From the NCBI GenBank assembly GCA_024734555.1, contig JANPWX010000653.1, forward strand, positions 992,853-1,056,852: a stretch of DNA of 64,000 nucleotides, written 5' to 3'. The notes under the pieces were generated by a model, which saw nothing but the letters and a program-made list of their open reading frames with translations, was not told the DNA's origin and searched no databases. Shown piece by piece: positions 49,901-63,400 of this stretch (positions within the stretch are counted from its first letter, which is position 1; every line of letters starts with the position of its first letter). Source of the DNA: Trochalopteron elliotii. Lineage: Eukaryota; Chordata; Aves; Passeriformes; Leiothrichidae. The translations under genes were made by a program, and so were the position numbers.

Positions 49901-50979
49901 TTAAAACCCAATGCATATGCAAATACATACATAATAATGAATATTAAAAGCAAAGTAAAATAGGCCAGAATTGTTGTTTAAAAGCAACTTGCAAGAAGTA
50001 TAAAAATTGATAGTAAATCCTTTTCCAAATGCATCAACTGTAGGAAGTAAACCAGGGAATTAGTAGAATCAATATGTGATTAAAATTTAAAGTTAGCCAC
50101 TTAGCCTCAGAGAAGATAAGATCATAGGAAAGCGGTACAGAAAAGCTGAATAAATATCTTACTTCTCTGAGAGAGTTAGGGAAGTTCCCATGCAAGACCC
50201 TTTCACCTGAACAAGACTGTATTCTCCCAGGGGTTCTAAGGTAGTATAGTCAAACTGCAGTGTATAACCTTTGGCTTAAAAGCAACATTTTTTTCTGAGA
50301 AGAGAAAGGCAATAAATATGATTGTGGATTTTCTTTAATTGTTCCAAAAGTCAGGGTTCTACAGGCATGGCATCTGGACCAGAATGAATTAATAGAGTGT
50401 AGTAAAACAGTTAGGAGAGAAAATAATGTGTTATGAAGGATGCAGCATAACTCTTAGAAAGAAGACTTAGCCCTCACAAGTAAATCTGCTGAAGTTCCCT
50501 GTAGGAGTCATTGGGTATGTGATAAGGGAGATCCAGCACATACAGCCTATTCAGCTTTCTAAAACACCTTCAGTGCTGTTACTTTTCAAGACTTTTCAAG
50601 GAACTGACCACCAATATCCAAAAGAATGGCAAAAAGATGGGAAAATGAGGGCAGGATTTAAACAGAGTTTACACTGTGAGGAAAGGCATTTTCCTTCCTT
50701 GTGGACTGGCATGGCATTAAAGATGTCCAACATAGTCATAATCAACTTAATAAAAGTACTATAATGCAAAAGTTATTGTGGGAAGGGAGACGAAAAAATG
50801 TGCTGATATTGAGTTACTTGGGGTAGTAAAGATAAATGCTGGGTGTGGGGAGAGCCTTCATAACAGTGAGCAACAGAGCAGGCTGAAATGCAGAGCATAT
50901 AATTGCAAAAATCTTCCTAACAGCAAATAACAAGGGCCCTGAGCTGGTTGTTACAACTGAGGAATGAGAGCTTGGGTTG

Positions 50980-51421
50980 TAAGAGTTCCAAAAAGCTGAC
51001 GGTTCAATACTCAGCAGTAGTAAAACTGCAAACAGAACATTTAGTGACTATCAGCAAGGGAACCAAGAACAAATCTGAGAACAGCCTTGTGCCATAGTAC
51101 AAATCCATCAAGCTTCACAGCCTGGAAACCTTTTAGTGCAGGATACCACACTGCAAAAAAGGCATAGGAAAATGCTACAAAATGTGGTGATTATGTGATT
51201 AGGCTGTAGATCTCCTTGCTTCAGGATGCTGTGGATGTTAGGAGTTCAGTCAGGTTTCAAGTGAGCCTGGGAAAACCTGAAGCAGAAAAACCCATCATCA
51301 AGTAAAAAAATATAACACTTCTCCCTCCAGAACATTCACCACTTTGAAGGTTTTGGAGAAAACAAGTTCTGGGCTAGATGGACCTTCCATAGGACCAATG
51401 AAAACATTCTTACATTATCAT
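50980..51421 (+). mobile_element. Ancient CR1-type LINE 3' end
   Basis: This is a highly decayed but ordered match to the older CR1 group shared with reptiles: CTCAGCAGTAGTAAAACTGC, then GCCATAGTACAAATCCATC, then CAGGATGCTGTGGATGTTAG, and the diagnostic tail CTGGGCTAGATGGACCTTCC followed by ATTCTTACATTATC. It differs from the avian CR1 tail of the other copies (CCCTTCCAACCC type). The 5' limit is approximate. Confidence 0.72.
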
Positions 51422-54400
51422 CATTGCTCTTAAAATATATTATACAAATTGTTTCCTTGTCATTATGGGAAGGCCTCAGCTGATTTCTCTGTAGTCATCT
51501 GATGTTGTCACTGTATGTTGGCTCTTAGCACCTGAGTCATTGTGTCATATTTCATCAGGCTCAACCCATTGCCTGGTACATTCACCATGAATTTTGCTGG
51601 GACTTCCTGCAAGACTCAAGTGAAGTTAGTACAAACAATAAAAACTCAGCAGAGATAGCACCTCTGAAATTTGGTTTTTTTGCCTTTTCACCAATGGTTA
51701 AACAAGAAATATCCATGGATTTGGCATAACTGAATTATTGTGACATAGCAATGCTATCAGGATGAGAGACATCAGAACTATGCAGAAAATCATCTCACCC
51801 TTCAGAAAGGTGGTGGAGAGGACAGCTATTTCTCAAAAGGGCACAGACAATGAAAAGGGAGCTGAAAGCTCCTTAGAAACCAAACCTAACAACCAGAAGA
51901 CCCAAAACAGTCTTGTGATTGTGACTGCTGTGGACATCTGTCTAACAACTGTGCCAAGAATTCAACTAATAAGCCAAGAACACAGCCAGAACTGAACAAA
52001 GGAGCGCTGTCTCCTTGGGGAAGCTGTCTGGTACCCTGCAGTCTAGCTCTGAAGAGCAAACACTCTGAAACAGACATAATACAGAGGACTCCAGACCCCA
52101 ACACCTCACTTTAGATTGAAGAACGTATCCAAAATGCAGCATTTTCAAGAGAAATTTAAACATCAAACTGTATCATCCTAATGAAAATGTGTGCACCTTG
52201 AACTGAGAGTCAGAAAACAGGAGAGACATGGGTGGCATTGTCTGTGACTCACCTCTTGATAATTTTACTATCCATAAATTAGCATGATGGTTGACAAGAA
52301 ACAAAAGTATTAGACAATAAATTATATCCATGCCCCACATAAGGGAGAAATAGATATGGTATAGGATGGATCAGTATAAGCAAGCACAAGAGATGCTGTG
52401 GAGTTACAGAACAGAGCTGATGCCAGGACCATGCGTTGTGACATATTGCAGTATGAAGTAGGAATATGGGAGGAATTACAGCAATCTGATCTTTGAAGCC
52501 TATGGGTCAGCTTTATTATAATATTTATCTGCATACAAGAACAGATAATAATAGTAAGAAAAAATGATAGTCACAAAGCATACATTTAATTGAAAAACTG
52601 GAAGTCTATAGGAAGACTTTTAGAAAATGTGAGCTACCCAAGCACCAGTGAAACAAGGTACTAAAAGCTTCAGTGCAGCATAAAATTGTCTCTGCCTGCA
52701 AGCTCTCATTCCTGCTGCCAAAAATCTGAAGAGCTTGAGCTGTTCTAATCTCTAATTTGTAAACAGTGTTTATTTTGTCTCTCAATTTTTTTAATATTAT
52801 GGTTATTTCTGCTCTTAGTACAGTGATGAGGCAGCTCGTTTATTTTTCCAAGCCCTATATTTTTCAAAATTGAGCCAACCACATATTTTCAGCATGATAT
52901 GTATTTTTCTTCACCTTGCTTTACATCACGAAGTGTTATGGAAGTTACTTTCTGGCTGTTTGTAAAGCAATTTGAAATCTTCTCCTGACAGGTATAATAT
53001 ATCCAAATAATTATTCAGCCCCATTCATAGCTGAATCTTCTCCAGAACATCAGGCCAGAATTATCTGGTGACATGTTGAATGGCTGAGGAAAAGAAAGGA
53101 TTTCTCTTCTGTTTCTGCTCACACAAAACTCACTGATGCCATAAAACATTTCCAGCAAATTTCTCCTTCAGGAAAGTGGAGAGAATTTTGCCTTGATCAG
53201 AACTGATGTGTTTGCAGAAGTAGAATGGCTCTCTGTTTCTGATGTGAACAGACTGGTGCCTGAGAAAGCCTTTTCAATTTCCTCTTTCTCCTCTTGCAAA
53301 ACATCTCTTCACATTAGGAATAAAGCACAGCAAAACCGAGGCGACAGAAGCTGTAATTTATAAGGGACGATCATACAGTGCTGCAGCTCCTTGCTCACAG
53401 GACATCAGTAGCCTCCTCCACTTCAGGCCATGGTGTACATTCCCAGGTATGCTAATACTCTCCTCTCCCTGTGGTCACTAATGTACATAAATTATGTGAA
53501 GACACTGTAGGTCTCAGTGGTGCAAAGGACAGAATACTGCTGGTACATTCTGCTTTTACCAATAGAGCATGTGAGCCTAGGACATATCCTGCACAGGTGA
53601 AAAATAAACCACGTGTAAAGGTGTGGCCACAGCAGCTACATTTTGACATGGAGTCTAGAAATGTTACTTTCCAAACAAACTAAGCACAATGTTAGGCTTG
53701 GAAATAAGAATTATTTGAACATATCTGAGTCCTGCATCAGACACAACAAGTGAGATTCAGATCCAGATTAATATACCAGAACTGAATTGTCTCTGTGTGA
53801 GCTCTCTGGGTAATGTTCCTTTGTAGTGGAGTTCTAGGGCTAAATTTTGTCTTTCCTGTTGCACACATAAATGGCTAATATTATTTAAGATGCTACATCA
53901 GTGACAGCTGCACAGGGAGGGCAGCTGTAACACAGGCCCTGCACCCCAGCGGCAGCAGCCAGGGCCCAGGTGAGGTACCTGACCAGCCACAATGTGCCTC
54001 TGTTGAGGCTAAAGTATCCTATGCCTGGTCAATATTTCAAAAGTGCTACTCAGCTTACCCAAAAGCATGTCCCTGTTCTTTATCAAATTACTAGGGTGCA
54101 TTCCCTAGATTTCCATTGGTTATGAAGGAAGCTTTATTTGCAAATAAAGTATCTCCACTTAGCTTCCTCAATTATGATATATTAATCTGACTCTTGCTCA
54201 TTGGCCTTAATTCAAATGCCTAAAAATTTGCATTTTTTTGCCTTCGAGATGCCTCAGGGTATCCTGAGCTTTCCCAAGGAGCTGACAGCTATGAAATAGG
54301 AGCTGCATGAGGCACCCCTGTCCTTAGAGCTGCAGCTGCAGACATAGCCCCACTGCTCAGAGCCCCTCCAGAGGCACTTGCTACTCATAGTTAGGCACCC

Positions 54401-55019
54401 AGAAGTTCCATGTGTCCATGTGGTCCCTATCTTTTCCCCTCTACTGCAAATCAGTATACTGGATTTATAAGAACCGTGCCAAGCCTAGGTTCTGAAGGCA
54501 GGCTGTATTAGCCATTTCCTCCCTTCTCTGTATCTCTGCAGCTTGTGCAAAAAGCCCTTCCTCTGCATTCTCCACTGACACAGTGGTCACAGAGACTACG
54601 GTGAATATGACGTTCTCAGGATCTGGCAGGCTCATGCAAACCCACAGCCTGACCTCAAGGCTTTGTGGACACCTCAGGTTTGGTTACCTCCTTGCTGAAG
54701 GCATGTTCAGCTTGTCAGGGGATCAGTCAGTGCACCAGCAGCACCCACAGGCAGCTCACTCTCACAAATATCCTAAACATCATAAATTCCCTCAACCCAA
54801 ACGTGCACTGCTTATCACAGAAATGTTTTCCACCAGAGCTAAAACCCTCCCTACAGGTACAGATGACCTCAGCAAACAATTACTGGGCTCTGGTGCCTTC
54901 TGGGTGACAGATAGCTCAGGCCCTGCTATGTGTGAGTGGTCTTTTTTCCAGGAAGCCTCTTCCTGAGAGAATTGGTTTGTAGCTGTCAGAGAGGTTTTTT
55001 ACCAGGCTGCCACGGGGTG
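51422..55019. other. Intergenic DNA, no gene recognised
   Basis: AT-rich sequence with only short, domain-free open frames. The longest, 127 codons at 54583-54966, shows no recognisable motif. No tandem repeats were seen. Confidence 0.5.
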
Positions 55020-55850
55020 GGCGGCTGCCAGCATATGTCAGAAATCTGTTAAAAGAAGAAGCTGGGAGTGAAGTTAAGATAGCAAGTAGAAATTTTAGAC
55101 ATGCATTAAGAATAAAATAAGCCCAAGCTATCACAGAAGGCCCATTAGTAAAAGGAAATCATAAATCTGTTGATAACAAGGCAGAAAATGCAGAAGTACT
55201 AAAGAGTTTTAGTTTATATTTGGAGGAAGGAATATGATATTCCGACATCACATGAAGATGATGAACTGTGGTCAAGTTAGCAAATAAGTCAGATGATGAT
55301 ATAAGACATCTCTTGCAATACTGTTACATAAGCCAATCTGCATTATTTGCACCCAGGAATTGTGAAAACTTCTCTGAATTTTACTCCAGACTGTGGAGTA
55401 CTTCTGGTCTATTATTACTTCTTGATAGATTACGGCATTAACAACATTAAATGCAGGCAATGTGAAATTCCAAAAGACTGGAGGAGTGCAACTGTTGTGT
55501 CGACATTAAAAACATGCAAATATATTGGGGGGAGAGCTGTGCAAACAAATAAACAAAAATTTTGTCCACCTCAGGTAAAATAGTGACAAAACAGATAAAG
55601 AATCTGATGAAAGAACAAGCGTATATTCAGCATTTCAACCTTGACATCCTGACAGAGGTGGGATGATGCAAAATACAAATAACCCAAACAGTGCACAGAT
55701 TCAGAACTAGCTGCAAGATTTCAACAAGTCCTCAGTAAGGCTCATCACGGAATGGTATGGAAGTAAAAAGAAAATAACCATGGAAAAATTTGCAGATGAC
55801 ACAAAGATGGAGTCCTAAATAAAGATGAGCCCAAGATATTTTTATTAGTG
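55020..55850 (+). mobile_element. Decayed reverse-transcriptase region of an old CR1-like LINE
   Basis: Translated pieces on the plus strand, in different frames, follow the CR1 ORF2 order. A segment NKAENAEVLKSF near 55180 resembles the DKAEVLNAFF block before the RT domain; IPKDWRSATVV near 55460 resembles the P-x-W-K-x-A-x-V start of RT; KFADDTK near 55785 is the catalytic FADD box. Frames are broken by stops and indels between them, so it is a non-functional relic. The family name is inference. Confidence 0.5.
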
Positions 55851-58800
55851 CTATGGACTGCTAATATGTACAGAGTGGAACAAACTAGCTAAGGAAACAA
55901 ATTCTTCTTCTGTTGACATTAGGAGATTAAGACCAGTTGCCGTTCTGGTAATGATACCTCAGGTAAGCACAAAATATGCTAAACTTCATTTGCACCAATT
56001 ATCATTTAAACTAACACGAGTTTTGCCTACACACCTTTTTGACTGAGTGCTGACATTTGCACAGCGTTACAGCTATGATTGAAAAACCCCAGCAACTTCT
56101 CTAGAATGTGTTTTCCACCCTCCAATATTTGCTATCCTTAATGTGGCACTTGAGGACTTGAGAATTTCTCTGAGAATTTCCTGGCATAAATTTAAACCTG
56201 TTATCACCTCTCAGGCAGTTTGCTACAAATTGCTAGAGAATTCTCTAAACCAGATTAAATGTCATGGTAACAAGGTTTGGCACCAGAAAATCCTTTTCCC
56301 CACTGGATCTGAGTCTAATGCTTCCATCTGCTGAACATTCTGCTGTCAGCACAGCCATGCAGCATCCTGGGGAAGATACAGCACCCCTGGCAAATAAACA
56401 CCCTAAAGGACACATCCTCTATTTCCTGCAAAGGCTTCCCTTCTCCCACAGGGACATCCTCTTCTTTGAAGGCTGTTGTATAGAGTTTCTCCATCTCTGC
56501 TCCTTTAGGCTTCAGGTTTACCAACATCCATTATGATTCTTCATAAGGATTTCAGCTCAATTTGATATACTCTTCACCCCAAATCTTCCTATGCATTTTC
56601 ATTCCAGTGCTCCACAGTCTGTTTCTAAATCATATTTAATGTTTTTAAAGGACAACTAGAAGTCAAAAGAAGGAGAATTATTCATAAGTACTCATCCTTG
56701 TTCAACCCTTATGTAAGCGATCATAGCTTTGATGAGCAGCATTGCATTTGCTTTCCTCTATGCTTTATATCCCTGTGAAGACAACCCACTTAGAGATGTC
56801 TTTCTTAAGCCTGCTTTATAGTCTGCTTTTTACACTGCTGTCTACACTGCTTAATCTCTCCATTGGGGTATATGTTTGCCAGCACTGGCAGCTACATTAG
56901 GAGCAATACACAAAATACTTTTCAATGCTAGTATTGCAAAATAAAATCCATCTCTGAGCAGCATTAACTAATTTTAATATTAGGAGTCATTAAATATATG
57001 TGATCTAGATTATCTAGGGTAGGAAGTATGTACTCTACCAGTAAATAATATGGGGAAAATTAGGCTCTTTTCACTTGCATATCCTATACTAGGGGTCTCC
57101 AGGACATATAACGATGTGGGTTAGCAATGGCACATGCAAGCCATGAGAGTGCTACAGAGTGATTTTATGGGCAGCATGGTGAATATATTCACACAGACAA
57201 TGTGCTACTGTGTAGAAATATCAGAGCTGGCTCTGAACAAACTGGCTCAGAAAGCAGATGGAGAGTGACTGCATCAGTATTGATTTCCACTTGGGCTAAT
57301 TAGTCCAGATAACACACGGGCCAAACGAGCTGGCACAGAGCTCTACAGCCCTTCACATGGGTTTGTTCCTCAGCTTGCTCTCTGGGAGCCAGCTCTGATT
57401 GTGCTATTTGAAAACCTGTTGTGCCACAAAAGCCTACATTTGCTCCTGCACAGCAAGTCTCTGTGGGGTTTATAGAGTGGCTATAAAGCCGTTTACTGGA
57501 GGGAAGGCAGCCTGGAGGCCGCAGGAGGATGGGATGTTTTATATGCAGTGTCATACAATGAAGTGTGTGGAGAATCCCACAGATAGAAACTGCAATCTGA
57601 ATGTCCTGTTCTTCTTCCCAGCATCTCCTCTCATGAGTGTCTGGACAACAGGGGTTTGTACCACTCCAGACACACAAAGGAAGACTTGAACCTGGATTTC
57701 AAACACTGCCACCACCACTAATGGAACAGAAAATACTGGGAAAAAAGCTGTCAGATCCATATCCAGCATGGAAGAAGCTGTGTCCCACAAATACTGACTG
57801 CTGCCCAAGGACAGGTGTGTTTCAGGACATTTGGCTACCATGAGCAATTCATGTACTCCCAGAGCTGTGAACTTATTCCTTGGAACTAGACTAGTGCTGA
57901 TTTTGCCAGTGAAAGTATTTCCCTACAATGTGGCATTGGGCAATGCTTTGCCCCAGGGTGACATTTCCAATCTTGCAATATCACCTAGACGGTCCCTGAA
58001 AGCTGAGAACTGCCTCACAGGAACACCTGAGGTTCAGGTAAGTTTTGTCCTCACCTTGCTACATGCCAGACTGGTTCCTCACTGCCATTAGCCACTGGGA
58101 CACGCTGCTGCTTCTGCCGACTTCAACAGCACCAGCTTTCAAACTGGCCTGTGCAGTTCCTGTGGACAATATTATCTTACCCTCTGGGTATTTCAGACCA
58201 GCTGAAAACTTGCTTGATGTGTTCTGGTGTTAAGGATAGCCACTTCTTTAAAATTAAAATTAAGATTAGGAAGCTACTTTACAACCACCCCTGTCTCTAG
58301 AGAGATCAAGTAAAAATATATACTTAGAAAATTCAAGCCAGAAAACAAAATTTTAAAATGCTGACAAAACATAAAACTTGCCTCAGGTTTATGAATTATC
58401 TTCATCCACTGAAACTTAGATTTTGTATCCATGTGTAACTTAAGAAACAATACAAACATATAAATGGAATTGAAGTACCTGCTAATTATTGGCTTTTTTC
58501 TTCCTGGAACCAGTCCAAATGATAGTCTGATGTTCTGCAAGAATAATGAGTAGAGGAAACCAATTCCCCAGATTTGCCTTTGAGGGGTTTTGGAAGAACT
58601 CACTACGTGCAGGCATCTTTGATTTCATCCAGAAGAAAACATCACAAATGAAGCACAAAGATGTATTTCTGTCAGGATGAAATCAGCCCTTGAAGATTTT
58701 GATAGTTTTCTGTCTGTTGAAAATGCCACAAAACAAGATGCAGGACATCAAGGTCAGGACATACCCTCACATCTGAGATAAAAAATTGTAAATCTCTGTT

Positions 58801-60119
58801 TTCTTCTAGGATGGGAGGTAACATAGCTGCTATAATAAGAAGAGTGCATGTCCCCTTCATGAAAGATTCTGCCTTGACAGAAACCATTAAATCTTTCTCT
58901 CAGCATTACCTTTCCTGTCCATTGCAACTGTCAGTGCTGTCACCCTGACCCAAGGGTTCAACCCAGTGACACCAGTGATGTGCTGGGGTGTGACACAGCC
59001 AGCCCACATCCTGCAGAGCTGGAACTCAGCTGTAACCAAGACTCCTTGGAAATCAAGAGACAGAATAGCTGAGTAAAAGTGTGAAGAAAAACTGTAGGAG
59101 AGAATTCAGAACCAAATGTTGGTGACAAGGCACAACAAATCCACCTGGTGACCAGGTGTGAGACATATTTACAGGATGTTAAGAGCAGTATATTGACCAC
59201 AAAGGTTGGGTGTCTAAATTAACCAGACTGCATGAAAAGCAACTGTACCTGAAATGATCAGCATTATGGCTATGAGAGAGGGGAAAACTACTCAGTCTAC
59301 TGTCAAATAATCTAAAAGAATAAGGCATAGGGAAATGTTTTAAACAGACTTAGAGGGGAGGAAATAAAAGGTGGAGGAGTCTGGGGACAAACTGATCTTT
59401 GTTGTAGCTGCTTAGGGCCAGAGCCTGAGTAGCTTTAGAAACTGAATTATCCTCAACTCTTAACAAATGATCCCTTCAAGTTATGCTTCAACAACATCAT
59501 CTGGGCAGTATTTCAGTATGTGCTCTGTGGGCAGAGACTTTGATGTAGGGAGTGTCAATCCAGGGCTTTTCAGAAGGCACTGCTATCTTTACAAAAAACA
59601 TGCGAAGGGAAAAAATACCACCATCAGAAAACCCCCTCACATACAAGAACTACAGGAAAGCCTAGCTAAAACCACAGGTCATAGAATTATTTACAGCAAC
59701 TGAGACTAAGGCCAGGGGAGCTAGTCCACACTTCTACCATCACAGCCATGATAGGAGTTCAGCCTTCAGTTTTTGGAGAGTTGAAACACCATCTTGTTTC
59801 AAAGGGAAATCACTGGAACTCAAGCTGTAGGGTTTTGTATCTTGATGTAGATAGAAGCGCCAAGCAAAACAAACACTGGAAAAGATCCTGAGAGTCAGCA
59901 GAAACTACATTATATCGTTCCCTTATTAATTCATGTTTATTTTAACTGTCTTTCCTCCTGACATTTTTTCCTAGACAAAAAGGCTTATAACCAGAGACTC
60001 AGACCAGTGTTTTTTATTCTTACTTCTGTTTCAGTTCCAGTTAAGGCTAGTAATAATCCCTAATTATTTGGTCGTCTTGAACTTCTTCCCAGATAAAACA
60101 CACAAACCTTAAAAATGGG
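55851..60119. other. Intergenic DNA, no gene recognised
   Basis: No homologous exon, tRNA or tandem array was recognised. Open frames reach 125 codons (57300-57677, minus) without domain features. Confidence 0.5.
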
Positions 60120-60465
60120 AAGTCCTAGCTGAAAAACCTTTCTTTAATATCCAACCTAAACCTCCCCTGACACATCTTCAAGCCGTTCCCTCAGGTCCTA
60201 TCACTGTCACCAGAGATGAGAGACTAGTGTCTGCCCCTCCTCTTCCTCTCAAGCGGAAGCTGTAACTGCACTGAGGTCTCCCCTCAGTCTCCTCCAGACT
60301 GAGCAGACCAAGTGCCCTCAGCCTTTCCTCACACGGCTTCTCCTCAAGGCCCTTCGCCATCTTTGTTGTCCTCCTTTGGACACTCTCTAATATTTTAATG
60401 TCTTTCTTACATTGTAGTGCCCAAAACTGCACACAGTGTTCAAGATGAGGCTGCACCACTTCTGT
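60120..60465 (-). mobile_element. CR1 LINE internal/3' fragment
   Basis: The minus strand reads CTCATCTTGAACACTGTGTG, GAGGAGAAGCCGTGTGAGG, CTGAGGGCACTTGGTCTGC and then TTTAGGTTGGATATTAAAG, in CR1 order. The terminal CR1 tail is missing. About 345 bp. Confidence 0.9.
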
Positions 60466-63400
60466 GTGTCTGCAGGCAGACAAATACCAGCAGAAGAGAA
60501 CACACACACAGAGATGCAGGTGAAAGACCAAAAATGATCCCACACCCATACACATGGGTATGTAATGGGATGGATAGTGGAAACTGAGACTGAGGGGTCT
60601 GACAGGCTTTAGGGGCAGTGCTGGTAGTAGCTGTCAGCCACTCACCCCCACGACAGGAACCTCAGCCTCCTGCTGCCAGAAACAGCTAGAGCTCACTTCA
60701 TGCAAGTGCAAAAAAACCCCATTCCAGAGAGATCTCTGCCAAGGGACTGTGGAGCAGTGTAGCACCATGGTGCAGGGATAGGAACTGCTGCAAACAGGGC
60801 AAGTCATACCAGGAGAGAAAGATGGGGACAGAAGGGAGGAAAATGCAGTGACACAGCAGCTTCACCTGAGAGGCAGCACTGGCTACTCCACTCTCCATGT
60901 AAGTGTCCTCATGAGGAATGAATGCAGGTAAAGAGCAGACTGTAATTTCACCCTTTAATTTACCATGTACTAACTGACCATCATAAATAGTCCTTCTTGC
61001 TGTCTAAAAATATATGCTATACTAAATCACATTTTTATCAAGTGATTAAGTCAAAAGGACCAAATTATTCTCTGGCATCTTGGATTAAGCACCCAACATA
61101 CTCTCTAAAAATTATACAATGTGGGTGTACAGTAAGTGAGTTTTACTAATATGTTCCATTCAATTGTTATTATGAAAAAGGAAATTATCAACAGCTAAAA
61201 CACTTTTCATTTGTTTCCCATATTGTTCTTCCTTCTCAAAAGTGACTTGCTCAAGTAATCTTCCCAGCCCACGCACATCCACCTTTCAAAAAAATAAAAA
61301 AGCACCAGCCCGGGTTTGACTCGTTGGCCTCACTTCTACTATTTGTAGTGACAGTCTTTTTATTTTTGGATTGTGGTTTTTAAATTTGAAACTAAGAATG
61401 GCAGCCACCCCCAGAGTACCATTTGCGTAGGGGGAATGTTTAGTACACAAAACTGTCTATGACCCTTCCTCCTATCACTCTCTCTGCCTACACCTCTCAT
61501 CTTCCTAGTCAGTTTTCTGTGAAGATCAGTGAGACATATAAAACGGAAGCCCAGCCCTTGNGTTAACTTGTGACTCCTTGTTTCACGCTGCAAACAGGAT
61601 GGTGCTTCACAGCAGTCAGGTCCTGTCCTAGAAATAGGTGTGCAAGGGAACAGTTTATTCATTTCAATAATATTATCTGAATCAAAGGAGTCATAGTTAT
61701 ATGGGAATGTCCTGACTAGAGCATATGATTTTTCCACTGAGTTCCTTAGCAGTGTTCAGTGTTAAAAGAATTGTGAGGAAGGCACAACAAAAACATCAGA
61801 TGAAAAATTAGAAAATAACTTCTCCATAAGTGAGACTTCCTTTGTTAGATACTTCTTTCACACCCTGAAATATTTGCGTACCTCTGAAAAAACCCCTTAT
61901 CCCATCTAATATCCTGGGATTTGTTTTCAGCATTGTGGACTCTGAGCACTGACTCCTGCTGCACTTTTGGCCTCAGTGAAGTCCCCAAGGCACGTGGTGA
62001 GCACAGGAATCTGAGAACACACCTGCTCCACACCGTGTCACTGTGCACACCATCCCCATGACTAATTACTTCCATTGCCTGCTTTAGAGCTCTCTTTATA
62101 GCTTGGATTCTTTAGACATGAGTATAGCTACAAAGAACATGCCATTCCTTTGTCTGTGGCACTGTATCTTCCAGTTCTTTATCCAGCCAAGGGTTTAGGT
62201 AGTTTTTCTGTGGTTCTTCAGACTGGGACAGAATTTTCCATAGTCAACATGGGGAAATATTCAGAGTTAAGTAGTAAGTGATGACAGAGTACAGGAACTA
62301 ATGGGATAAATTAATAATTTAAATTATTTCTTTCCCTTTTATAACCTGAATATTTCTTTGCCTATTGCATAGCTCATTCACCTCAAAGAGCTGGATTCCT
62401 CCACAGTTCTTCCCAAGACTCAAAATCCTGTTAAATATAAACTATGTATTTTTGGCATTTTATTTAATGTTTCTTTTCTTAAAGAAACAAGAAAAAAGAA
62501 GGTTAAAGATCCCCATCAATGTGAGCTTTGCTTAGTGCAATGTTGCACCAGGAGGCACCAAGAGGACCTTGCCTACTTTCCTAATGGTCTCCCAGCACAC
62601 CTGAAATGTAGGAGTGTCCTGTTGTATCCACAGGGGAAGCATCTCCTAACTGAGAAGAGATATTAGCTAAGTACCTCAGGAAGTTTCTCCACAAAAGGGG
62701 AATCCCAGGATAGTCCTGATCTGGCAGAGAGGAGGTAATGAAATATTTCAGAAACAGCTCATTTTTCTAATATGCGTCTTAAATTTTTAGCCATGTCTCT
62801 TGTTGATGAAGGATATGGATTATCAGAAGGAACATAACTGACACATTTTCCTCTTGAGAAAAACGATGCAACTTTACTAATTTTCTAATGAAAGCTCCCA
62901 TTGTCAGCTCAAAATAAGTGCTAATTTGGAAAAGAGCATGTGAGCCGTATATCGAAACGCCCACAGTTGTCATACACAAACACCACACTTGCACATTAAA
63001 CAGCACTTTTTCTGGCAGTGGAAATAAGAACCACTTTGTTTCTAAAGTTGTTTGTTTTGAATTTTTGAGATGTGAGGGCTCTCAGCTGGAGTTTCAGGAG
63101 TTGGGTTGGCGAGAATCACAGTTAGGAAACTGCAGGGGTTTAAGGCTCAGGTTGACAAGGGCTGTGATGTAGGGTTAAGGGTGGATGTGAAAGGCTTTAC
63201 TAAGGTGGGGCTTGTGTCAATATGAAATCTCTATCTAGTTTTATGACTTCACCTTACAGAAGCTTCAATGTCAGGATTTTTGTTGGGAAAAACCTTAGGC
63301 CAGCTGGGCCTGATGAAGAAAGATCAGTACTGGACTGAGAAGACGCTCTGGCTAAATTTAAGGCTGGTGCCAAGAGAGGCATGAATCCAGCACCAGTGCA

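Larger units (their letters stand above)
44821..50979. other. Gene-poor intergenic DNA
   Basis: The longest open frame is 165 codons on the minus strand at 45388-45885; it has no recognisable domain and its length is within chance for this much sequence. The region also holds a CR1 tail at 46.34 kb and a T17 run. No TNIP2 exon was recognised. Confidence 0.5.
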
